Of a DNA stretch of 6,695 nucleotides, positions 1-5,766 are shown one piece after another; the first letter of the stretch is position 1, and each line of letters begins with the position of its first letter. The position numbers and the translations under genes were made by a program. This DNA is from Calditrichota bacterium. Its GTDB lineage: Bacteria; Zhuqueibacterota; Zhuqueibacteria; Oleimicrobiales; Geothermoviventaceae. The notes beneath the pieces are model-generated. The model was not told the DNA's origin, ran no database searches, and saw only the letters and a list, made by a program, of their open reading frames with translations. The stretch spans positions 1-6,695 of the forward strand of contig JAADFT010000109.1 in NCBI GenBank assembly GCA_013152765.1. The letters are read 5' to 3'.

Positions 1-137
1 CCTTGTAGCACAAGCGGCTGGTACTGACGCGCGCCGCCTAGCCCCCCAGCAAAAACCGTGGCTGCAATTGTCACAGAGAACAGACAAACCTGGAACGCAG
101 TCCTTGCGCTCCGAGAACCCGGTGTCCCACTTAACAT
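1..137 (-). CDS. N-terminus of an exported or membrane-anchored protein (partial, runs off the left edge)
   Basis: Only the first 45 codons are visible, with no stop before the edge. The start is well supported: ATG at 137-135 follows a near-ideal AGGAGG (148-143 on the minus strand) with a 5-nt spacer. The peptide begins MLSGTPGSRSARTAF, with three arginines in the first 12 residues. A hydrophobic stretch follows at about residues 14-30 (AFQVCLFSVTIAATVFA), then GGLGGARQYQP. This is the layout of a signal peptide or N-terminal membrane anchor, with possible cleavage after the A at residue 30, so the product is probably exported. The remainder lies outside the window, so the family cannot be named. 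It is divergent from the barrel-TPR gene and may share its upstream region. Confidence 0.72.
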   Translation of the reverse strand, partial: MLSGTPGSRSARTAFQVCLFSVTIAATVFAGGLGGARQYQPLVLQ

Positions 138-142
138 GATCT

Positions 143-148
143 CCTCCT
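143..148 (-). promoter_or_regulatory. Strong Shine-Dalgarno for the left-edge gene
   Basis: The minus strand reads AGGAGG, then a 5-nt spacer, then ATG. This is the strongest ribosome-binding site in the window. It is the main reason for calling a gene in the first 137 bases, where only a short open stretch is visible. Confidence 0.75.
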
Positions 149-364
149 GAGCGAAAACTGACCAGCCGCCCCTCGTTTCGGCCAGCCGGGTTGTGCCGCC
201 GTGCGAATTTTGGGAGTACACACGGCTCGGCTTCAGGCACTAAGTTAACCGACTGAAGGAAATGGGACGCGACTTCCGTCACATCTGTGCGAATCGTGTG
301 CCACAGGAAGACCCATCTGCCGGTAGATTGGGAACGGAGGAAAATGAGGTATTCCGGACAGAAA

Positions 365-376
365 CACCCGCGGGTG
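365..376. repeat. Perfect 12-bp palindrome, candidate operator
   Basis: CACCCGCGGGTG equals its own reverse complement. It lies about 100 bp upstream of the candidate promoter of the barrel-TPR gene and 48 bp (start to start) from a second perfect 12-bp palindrome. That fits a dimeric regulator site, but no regulator is identified, and a single palindrome of this length can arise by chance in a window this size. Confidence 0.35.
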
Positions 377-412
377 AATTGCGCAGGCTCTGGAAAACCG
401 CAGTTGCCAGAC

Positions 413-424
413 CGTTCCGGAACG
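413..424. repeat. Perfect 12-bp palindrome, candidate operator
   Basis: CGTTCCGGAACG is a perfect inverted repeat about 47 bp upstream of the candidate -35 element. Its core TTCCGGA recurs at 352-358, 63 bp away, close to six helical turns. Two related sites in phase would suit cooperative binding. This is inference from spacing and symmetry only. Confidence 0.35.
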
Positions 425-470
425 AAGCGCGATTTACACGCAACAACTGTGAATTGCAGAAGATTTTTAC

Positions 471-499
471 TTGCGTCTTGTAACAACTTTTTGTACTTT
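471..499 (+). promoter_or_regulatory. Weak sigma70-like promoter candidate for the barrel-TPR gene
   Basis: TTGCGT (471-476) and TACTTT (494-499) are separated by 17 bp, in an AT-richer patch of an otherwise GC-rich intergenic region. Transcription would begin near 506 and give a leader of roughly 65 nt before ATG 573. Both boxes deviate from consensus, and promoter consensus in this lineage is unknown. Confidence 0.25.
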
Positions 500-572
500 G
501 ATCGCGGTTTTGGAGAGGCTCTTCGCCGAATGCCTGAGAGAGGGTTACACAAGAACGAAAGGGGGCTTTCAG

Positions 573-2267
573 ATGCGCGGGACAATTAGCATCTGCAAAG
601 CCGATCTTTCCTCTGCGAAGACCGGCGGCAGCATTGTTCGGGTCATGAAGCGCTTCGTACGCAGCCACGGTGTGGCACTTCTTGCTGTTTCGCTGCTGTG
701 TCCCGTGTTCTCGCACTCTCAAACGCTGAACACAGGACCGGGGCTCCCGTACGTTCGTGCAGCCTGGCTTGATCCGCCCGGGCGTGTTCGCGTACACGCC
801 CACACGCGCGTTTTCACCAAACCAAGTCTCCGAACCGGGAAAGGTCTTCCGCAAACCGTGGTGTACTGGGACATCCAGGGAGCAATTGGGGTCTCGTACA
901 CTACGCCTTACAACGTGGAGCTAACCTTCACTCCGCACCTCTACCAGGACACCCACAAAGGCCCCACAGGTTTCAACGTTCCCGACGACATTTTTCTCTC
1001 CGCGAAGTTCGGCACCCAAAAGCGGCAGGACCAGCCTTTCAATTTCGCTGTTGCCCTGGACACCCGCGTACCGCTCGGGCGTTACCACAACCTCATCCTG
1101 GAGCCTTACTCGGCGGGAACCTTTCAGTGGGGACTCAGCGGGATCGCGTCTTATCGGCCGTTCTACAACAATTTGCCTTCTGACCAGGCTTTTCACATCA
1201 GCCTCGGTTTTACCGACTACGGCGACTACGGAGCCAAACTCACCGAAGCGCCGCCGAATGTAGACAAGATTCGTGTCCGAAACACAACACGGTCCATCGA
1301 CCTGGGCTTTGGTGCTTCGGTCAAACGCGGACCGATTTCGTACTGGCTCCAGCTTTTCGGCTCTCACTTCCTTGTCCCACCACCGGTGACGGCCTACAGT
1401 CGCGAGGATTGTTTCTACCTCTCGCCCGGACTCAGCTACGAACTCATGCCAGGACTTTCGGCCGAGTTTGCGCTTGACATCCGTCTTCTCGGAGGGGCAG
1501 ACGAAACCGACTACAGTACGCCGGTCCGACGCATCTCCGCCCTCCCGAACTACCCGGGCTGGCGCTTCAACGTCGGCCTGAGAGCGCAGCTTCCACTCGG
1601 CTTCGAGCTGCCAAACCGGCCTGGACGTGGCAAGGAAGGCGCTCCGTTGGCGGACGTCATCGACGAGCTTGAGCGACTTCGGGACAAACTCGACCGGACC
1701 AAGGTCGAGATTGCCGATCTTCGAAACCAGCTCAAAGATCTGAGCGAGAGATACTACGCTCAGCAAATGGGAGAGCAAGGTAGCTCCCTCGTTATTCCCG
1801 ACGGTGGGAGGATGGACTCAAAAGTTCGAAACGACCCCCTGCAGAATTCAGCGCTCGCTTACCTGCCGCCAAGCGTACGCTACCTGATGGTCTTCAGCAT
1901 CGGTCTGGCGAATTACAGAACCGGGGACTACGCCAAAGCGCGGATCATTTTCCGCGATCTCATCCGACTCGATCCTCAGAATCCCTACGCTGACAACGCC
2001 GCTTACTGGATGGGCCGCACCTACGAAAACGAAGGCCGTATCCAGGATGCGATCGACGCCTACATTCGGGCGTCGAACCTTCCGGACGGCGACCGGCGAC
2101 CGTACGCCTGGATCAACATTGCAGCCTGCCTGTTCAAGTTGGGACGTTACGGAGAAGGGAAAACAATTCTGAAGGAACTTGTAAAGCGCTACCCCAACTA
2201 CCGGATGGAACCAACCGTCACCGGTCTTCTGGCAAAACTCGAGAAAATCGACTTTAAGAAGCAGTAG
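573..2267 (+). CDS. Outer-membrane beta-barrel protein with C-terminal coiled coil and CpoB/YbgF-like TPR domain
   Basis: The product is 564 aa from ATG 573, chosen because AGGGGG (560-565) sits 7 nt upstream. A second in-frame ATG at 645 gives 540 aa and a more compact signal peptide (MKRFVRSHG then ALLAVSLLCPVFS) but has no ribosome-binding site. Numbering from 573: signal sequence to about residue 49; a region of alternating polar/aromatic beta-strands at about 62-346, rich in Gly, Tyr, Phe and Trp, typical of an outer-membrane barrel; a heptad coiled coil at about 357-399 (DELERLRDKLDRTKVEIADL and onward); a linker; then three TPR units at about 438-543, including NAAYWMGRTYENEGRIQDAI. 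Coiled coil plus TPRs with an ANYWLG-like motif is the plan of CpoB/YbgF, a soluble periplasmic partner of Tol-Pal and peptidoglycan synthesis in E. coli. Here it appears covalently joined to a barrel, so the tail should project into the periplasm. Function is inferred from architecture only. It stands alone and converges on the lipoprotein gene. Confidence 0.85.
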   Translation: MRGTISICKADLSSAKTGGSIVRVMKRFVRSHGVALLAVSLLCPVFSHSQTLNTGPGLPYVRAAWLDPPGRVRVHAHTRVFTKPSLRTGKGLPQTVVYWDIQGAIGVSYTTPYNVELTFTPHLYQDTHKGPTGFNVPDDIFLSAKFGTQKRQDQPFNFAVALDTRVPLGRYHNLILEPYSAGTFQWGLSGIASYRPFYNNLPSDQAFHISLGFTDYGDYGAKLTEAPPNVDKIRVRNTTRSIDLGFGASVKRGPISYWLQLFGSHFLVPPPVTAYSREDCFYLSPGLSYELMPGLSAEFALDIRLLGGADETDYSTPVRRISALPNYPGWRFNVGLRAQLPLGFELPNRPGRGKEGAPLADVIDELERLRDKLDRTKVEIADLRNQLKDLSERYYAQQMGEQGSSLVIPDGGRMDSKVRNDPLQNSALAYLPPSVRYLMVFSIGLANYRTGDYAKARIIFRDLIRLDPQNPYADNAAYWMGRTYENEGRIQDAIDAYIRASNLPDGDRRPYAWINIAACLFKLGRYGEGKTILKELVKRYPNYRMEPTVTGLLAKLEKIDFKKQ

Positions 2268-2349
2268 CACGTCTCTGCCGTTTCGATGCCGACTTTGGGG
2301 GTAACGTGTGGGCTGGGGGTCAGCCGGTGGGGGAATCGCTTAGAAACTC

Positions 2350-2369
2350 GTTCTGCACATTTCCAGAAC
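2350..2369 (-). terminator. Stem-loop between convergent genes, weak terminator candidate
   Basis: A 6-bp perfect stem GTTCTG/CAGAAC with an 8-nt loop lies in the 146-bp gap between the two convergent genes. On the minus strand it follows the lipoprotein stop and is trailed by GAGTTTCT, a poor U-tract. On the plus strand there is no U-tract. Another small inverted repeat, GGCTG/CAGCC, is at 2311-2325. Either could help end transcription, but neither is a textbook intrinsic terminator. Confidence 0.25.
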
Positions 2370-2413
2370 CTGCCAGCAACTTCGGGGCTCCACCTCATTG
2401 GCAAGAAGATTCT

Positions 2414-3367
2414 CTACCGGTTCTGTAGCTGTTTGGCTTTCAACCACCGTAGTGCTTCTGCCTTGACATCCTCCTCGTCGACAAAGGGTTTGTAGATCAA
2501 GCGAGCCTGAAAACCGTACGTGGAGTCCACCCTCGGTTTGGGAATGATGAACTGAAAATCCCAGGCAGGGTTTGTCGCGCCGCCGCCGGTAGGAGATTGC
2601 GAGAAGCGGATTCTGCGGTCATCGTCGAAAACGTAGATCAGCACCATTTTGTGAAACCGACCGAAGAAGAACGGCAAAACGTACCGGTAGTCCGAAAAAT
2701 GGCTCGCCAGCGTAGCCTGAAAGTTCGGTGCAAAATAGAGTGTCAGCGAGTCTTTGACAGAAAGATGCGTGCTGGCAAGACCGTGCTTTTCCGAGTAGGC
2801 ACCAATCCAGTGCGGCACCGGCTCGTCGGGGCTGACACCCCAGAACCAGATCCTTTTGTCTTCGGGGGCGTGAATGTAGCTTGCCCAGAACAAACCAGCG
2901 TAGCCGTGACGGAAGAACGTTAGATCGTGTAGCTGACAGCGAAACGTGACGTCGATGGCATTAGGGGGTACCACTTCGAAGCGGGTCCAGCTTTCCACGT
3001 GCGAAAACGGCGTGGCTGGCTGGTGAAGCTCCACAGCGCGGTCCGTCAGCTGACGCAGTTCCATGGGCGCGTGCCTCGGCTCAAAGAGGTCAGGAAGACT
3101 ATCGCCAGCGAAAATGTGCTCCAGGTTGAACCCGGCGTAGGCGGGAACAAAAATCGGATCCGGCTCTTCCACGTGCGCAAGCCGCGCGATCCCGTTGTAG
3201 CCCGCTCGATGCTCCGGCGGCATCTCAGCATTGTCCACAAACGTCACGGTCAGGTCGCCAGCGCTGATGACAACCGCGTGTGGGGACTTCCGGCTGCAGC
3301 CGGTCAACACCACCAGCAAACCAGCCACCAAAATCCCCATTTCCAGAACAAAGTTTCCTCTAATCAC
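2414..3367 (-). CDS. Unrecognised lipoprotein, translationally coupled to yifB
   Basis: The product is 317 aa with a GTG start at 3367-3365 that overlaps the yifB TGA stop as GTGA. A Shine-Dalgarno-like GAGGTGAT sits inside the last yifB codons (3378-3371). The N-terminus has R3, a hydrophobic core, and the lipobox LTGC at residues 21-24, followed by Ser. This predicts lipidation at C24 and, by the E. coli +2 rule, outer-membrane retention. The mature part is rich in aromatics and histidines, with strand-like segments such as HGYAGLFWASYIHAPEDKR (154-172) and WDFQFIIPKPRV (269-280), and looks like one globular all-beta domain. It ends in a short charged helix at about 297-315. I do not recognise the family; a carbohydrate-binding beta-sandwich resembling the mutarotase fold is conceivable but unproven. 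An internal ATG at residue 10 would leave no positive n-region, so GTG is preferred. Confidence 0.82.
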   Translation of the reverse strand: MIRGNFVLEMGILVAGLLVVLTGCSRKSPHAVVISAGDLTVTFVDNAEMPPEHRAGYNGIARLAHVEEPDPIFVPAYAGFNLEHIFAGDSLPDLFEPRHAPMELRQLTDRAVELHQPATPFSHVESWTRFEVVPPNAIDVTFRCQLHDLTFFRHGYAGLFWASYIHAPEDKRIWFWGVSPDEPVPHWIGAYSEKHGLASTHLSVKDSLTLYFAPNFQATLASHFSDYRYVLPFFFGRFHKMVLIYVFDDDRRIRFSQSPTGGGATNPAWDFQFIIPKPRVDSTYGFQARLIYKPFVDEEDVKAEALRWLKAKQLQNR

Positions 3368-4899
3368 ACGATCACCTCACGATCCAGGCTTCTGTACTGG
3401 ATGGCCTCGCTGACGTGTTGTGGCAGAATCTGCTCCTCGCCCTCCAGATCGGCAATGGTCCGTGCGACTTTCAGAATGCGGTCGTAGGCCCGCGCCGAGA
3501 GACCCAGCTTTGTGATGGCCATCCGCAGGAGCTCCTGACTTTCGGGGCCTACCTTGCAGAACTGTCGAATTTCCCGCGTCTGCATGTGGGCATTCGCAAA
3601 AATGTGCGGGTAGCTTCGGAAGCGCTGCAACTGGCGCTGGCGAGCGCGAATGACACGCTGTCGGATCACCTCCGACGGCTCACCAGTAGGTTTGCCAGCC
3701 AGGTCCTCGTAAGGGACCGCAGGCACCTCCACGTGGATGTCGATTCTGTCGAGGAGGGGACCAGAAATGCGCGACCGGTACCGCTGAATCTGCGGCAGCG
3801 AGCATGTGCACTCGTGGTTGGGGTCCGTCAGGTAGCCGCACGGACACGGGTTCATGGCTGCCGCCAGCATGAACTTGGCCGGGTAGGTCACCGAAACTGC
3901 CGCCCGGGCGATGGTTACACGGCCGTCCTCTAACGGCTGGCGCAGAACCTCCAGCACGTTGCGCTTGAACTCGGGCAGCTCGTCCAGAAAAAGCACACCG
4001 TGGTGCGCAAGACTCACCTCGCCCGGCTTCGGGATGTGCCCGCCGCCGATCAAACCGGCGTCGCTGATGGTGTGGTGCGGCGACCGGAACGGCCTTGTGG
4101 CCACGAGCGCCGTGTCAGGCGGCAACAGCCCGGCAACCGAGTGAATCTTGGTCGTCTCCAGCGCCTCTTCCAGCGTGAGATCCGGCAGAATGGTTGGCAG
4201 ACGCTTGGCCAGCATGGTCTTGCCAGAGCCTGGCGGGCCGATCATGATGATGTTGTGTGCCCCAGCAGCCGCCACCTCCAGGGCCCGCTTCACGTGCTCC
4301 TGACCCCGAACATCGGTGAAGTCGACCACGTACTGCCGATTCCGATCGAACACCTCCCGCATGTCGAGACGGAACGGCTCCAGCTCGACTCGACCGGCCA
4401 GAAAATCGACCACTTCACGAAGGTTGCGGGCAGGGTACACATCCGGCCCAGCCGCTAATGCGGCTTCTTTCGCGTTGGCGGGCGGCACAAGCATTGCCTT
4501 GAAGCCTTCTTTCTTGGCCATCACGGCCATCGGCAGCACTCCGTGCACGGGCTGTACCTGCCCGTCCAGCGAAAGCTCGCCGACGAGAAGAACCCTGTCC
4601 AGTTTGTCGCTTTCGAAAACACCGGCGGAGAGAAGGACACCGACGGCTACCGGAAGGTCAAAGCCGCTCCCCTCTTTGCGGATGTCGGCAGGAGCCAGGT
4701 TGATGGTGAAGCGCGTCACCGAAACGTGGTAGCCGGAGTTCTTGATCGCGGCCATGACGCGGTCTTTGGACTCCTTGGCCGCCCCCTCGGGAAGGCCCAC
4801 AACCGAGAAATGAGCCAGTCCCCCCTCGCGGTGAACCTCGACGCGAACCACGTACGCGTCGATTCCCAGTACCGCCGCGCTCAACGCTCGTCCAAGCAT
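3364..4899 (-). CDS. yifB: YifB/ComM family AAA+ ATPase (Mg chelatase-like)
   Basis: The product is 511 aa, the full family length. The N-terminal ChlI/Lon-protease-like domain (about 1-170) carries GELSLDGQVQPVHGVLP at 107-123. The AAA+ domain has Walker A GPPGSGKT at 221-228, FRSPHHTISD at 271-280, Walker B GVLFLDELPEF at 301-311 and GPLLDRID at 380-387 with the arginine-finger-region R385. Cysteines 352, 354, 364 and 366 form the CPCGY...CTCS cluster typical of the family and may bind zinc. The C-terminal Mg-chelatase helical domain includes SARAYDRILKVARTIADLEG (468-487). In Vibrio cholerae the homologue ComM is a hexameric branch-migration helicase that extends heteroduplex during natural transformation; the same cytoplasmic role is inferred here. 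No dprA or other competence gene is adjacent. ATG 4899 is preceded by a G-rich but non-ideal ribosome-binding site. It lies 149 bp downstream of the isomerase gene and overlaps the lipoprotein gene by 4 bp. Confidence 0.96.
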   Translation of the reverse strand: MLGRALSAAVLGIDAYVVRVEVHREGGLAHFSVVGLPEGAAKESKDRVMAAIKNSGYHVSVTRFTINLAPADIRKEGSGFDLPVAVGVLLSAGVFESDKLDRVLLVGELSLDGQVQPVHGVLPMAVMAKKEGFKAMLVPPANAKEAALAAGPDVYPARNLREVVDFLAGRVELEPFRLDMREVFDRNRQYVVDFTDVRGQEHVKRALEVAAAGAHNIIMIGPPGSGKTMLAKRLPTILPDLTLEEALETTKIHSVAGLLPPDTALVATRPFRSPHHTISDAGLIGGGHIPKPGEVSLAHHGVLFLDELPEFKRNVLEVLRQPLEDGRVTIARAAVSVTYPAKFMLAAAMNPCPCGYLTDPNHECTCSLPQIQRYRSRISGPLLDRIDIHVEVPAVPYEDLAGKPTGEPSEVIRQRVIRARQRQLQRFRSYPHIFANAHMQTREIRQFCKVGPESQELLRMAITKLGLSARAYDRILKVARTIADLEGEEQILPQHVSEAIQYRSLDREVIV

Positions 4900-4979
4900 G
4901 ACACCCCCGCGGCTTCAGTTGTGCAGGTCTCCTCCACTTCTCGGATTGTCCCCCAGCGCCGCTTTTCGGACGCTTTCAG

Positions 4980-5001
4980 AAAACCAGAAGGAACTGGTCC
5001 T
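4980..5001 (-). terminator. Terminator-like hairpin after the SH3-parvulin gene
   Basis: On the minus strand, downstream of the isomerase stop, ACCAG and CTGGT (plus-strand arms 4994-4998 and 4983-4987) pair around a TTCCTT loop and are followed by TTTC. The stem can extend outwards with G-U and A-U pairs at the cost of the U-tract. It is a weak intrinsic terminator or attenuator that could lower readthrough into yifB. The rest of the 149-bp gap shows no other feature I can support. Confidence 0.35.
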
Positions 5002-5048
5002 CAAAACACGCACCAGCGAAGCGCGAAGAATTCATCCCGAACCTGGCT

Positions 5049-5594
5049 CTACTTGATCCGCTTGAAGATGTGGTAGCCCTCAGCAGTTTTCACAATGTCG
5101 CTGATTTCGCCCGGCTTCAGTTTGCGGATGGCTTGATCGAACTCCGGCGCGAAGTCGCCCGGGTAGAAGTACCCCAGGTCTCCGCCCTGTTGCGCAGTGG
5201 GGCCAATCGAGTACTTTTTCGCCAGTTCCTGAAAATCCGCCCCGGCCTTGAGCTGCTTCAGGATCTCCTCCGCCTGCTTCCGGGTCTTGACCATGATGTG
5301 GTACGCACGCATGGCGCCGGCCAGACTCTTTGGCCGCACCGGAGTGGTCGATTCCTTCCAGATCCACCCCGTGACCTGCACCTTGACCCACTTGTCTGTT
5401 TCGGCCAGGACAACGAGCTCTGTGCCCTTGTTGAGTTTCGCGATTACCTTGCCGCGCGGCGTGTCGCGCAGATTCTCTTTTTCAACCGCAACGTACAACC
5501 GCCGAACCACACCCTGAGCAACAACCAGTGCGTAACTCAACCCGATCAAAGCAAGTACCAGAGCAAAAAGAAACGTCCACTTCCGCTTCAGCAT
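5049..5594 (-). CDS. Membrane-anchored or periplasmic SH3-domain parvulin-type peptidyl-prolyl isomerase
   Basis: The product is 181 aa. ATG 5594 is chosen because GGGAGG (5606-5601) lies 6 nt upstream; an in-frame TTG at 5621 lacks such a site. The order is a positively charged n-region (MLKRK), a hydrophobic segment at about residues 6-27 acting as signal peptide or anchor, a bacterial SH3-like domain at about 33-80 (NLRDTPRGKVIAKLNKGTEL, ending WIWKESTT), a short linker, then a PpiC/parvulin rotamase domain at about 94-181. Parvulin hallmarks are AYHIMVKT (97-104), GGDLGYF (137-143), FAPEF (148-152), LKPGEISDIV (159-168) and GYHIFKR (173-179). Parvulins accelerate cis-trans isomerisation of X-Pro bonds. 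An exported copy would help fold secreted or outer-membrane proteins, and the SH3 domain may bind cell wall or peptide. It lacks the long SurA/PrsA chaperone region. Which substrates it serves is unknown. Confidence 0.92.
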   Translation of the reverse strand: MLKRKWTFLFALVLALIGLSYALVVAQGVVRRLYVAVEKENLRDTPRGKVIAKLNKGTELVVLAETDKWVKVQVTGWIWKESTTPVRPKSLAGAMRAYHIMVKTRKQAEEILKQLKAGADFQELAKKYSIGPTAQQGGDLGYFYPGDFAPEFDQAIRKLKPGEISDIVKTAEGYHIFKRIK

Positions 5595-5766
5595 TCCAGT
5601 CCTCCCGTCTGTCCGAATCAAACCGAGCTACAGGGAATCAAGCCGTCCCGCTACGAATGCGAGAAAACTTCCCGCCCCCACAAGTTTCCAACGCTGAAGA
5701 GACCGCTAACGGTCCCTCACAGGGGAGGTTTTTTCCGCTCGCCACTCCCCGACCTCCGTGCTGACG
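5595..5766 (-). promoter_or_regulatory. Candidate structured leader upstream of the SH3-parvulin gene
   Basis: The 172-bp gap between the kinase stop and the isomerase start holds several inverted repeats that fold better as minus-strand RNA, because mismatches become G-U pairs. They are GAGGGACCG/CGGTCTCTT (5718-5710 with 5705-5697, loop TTAG), GGAAACTT/AAGTTTTC (5689-5682 with 5670-5663, G-rich loop) and GGGGAG/CTCCCC (5750-5745 with 5727-5722). The CCTCCCC segment (5728-5722) could instead pair with the adjacent AGGG (5717-5714), or with the isomerase Shine-Dalgarno GGGAGG (5606-5601). It matches no riboswitch class I know. Direct repeats of TTGATTC 20 bp apart (plus-strand GAATCAA at 5615-5621 and 5635-5641) lie just before the ribosome-binding site. 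The only T6 tract (5729-5734) is on the plus strand, so it is not a normal terminator for the kinase gene. Confidence 0.3.

Larger units (their letters stand above)
138..572. other. Divergent intergenic region, no credible gene
   Basis: This 435-bp stretch separates the left-edge minus-strand gene from the plus-strand barrel-TPR gene, so it should hold both promoters. Short open frames exist, for example ATG at 262 or at 344. Their products are Arg/Asn-rich, lack any recognisable motif, and have ribosome-binding sites only about 3 nt from the ATG, so I do not call them. The region contains two perfect 12-bp palindromes (365-376, 413-424), TTCCGGA repeated at 352-358 and 415-421, an 8-bp direct repeat GTGCGAAT at 201-208 and 287-294, and a weak promoter candidate at 471-499. 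I see no tRNA or convincing riboswitch. Confidence 0.6.

Noticed and set aside
296..322. Segment resembling a cobalamin riboswitch B12 box (GCCACAGGAAGACCCATCTGCC-like order)
   Set aside because: The match to the B12 box is loose, and the other conserved elements of the cobalamin riboswitch are missing in the order and spacing required.
534..539. CTGAGA, the core of the thiamine (TPP) riboswitch box
   Set aside because: The second conserved block (ACCTGATCTGGATAATGCC-like) is absent, and the downstream gene has no link to thiamine.
344..589. Short plus-strand open frame with GGAGG before ATG 344
   Set aside because: The spacer is only 3 nt. The 81-residue product is Arg/Asn-rich with no motif, and it overlaps the supported start of the barrel-TPR gene.
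921..1778. Long minus-strand open frame antisense to the barrel-TPR gene
   Set aside because: It is a shadow of a GC-rich coding region: Val/Arg/Glu-rich, no domain motif, no ribosome-binding site, while the plus-strand frame has clear domains.
2311..2325. GGCTG/CAGCC inverted repeat in the convergent gap as an intrinsic terminator
   Set aside because: It has only 5 bp of stem and is followed by G-rich sequence on one strand and no T-tract on the other.
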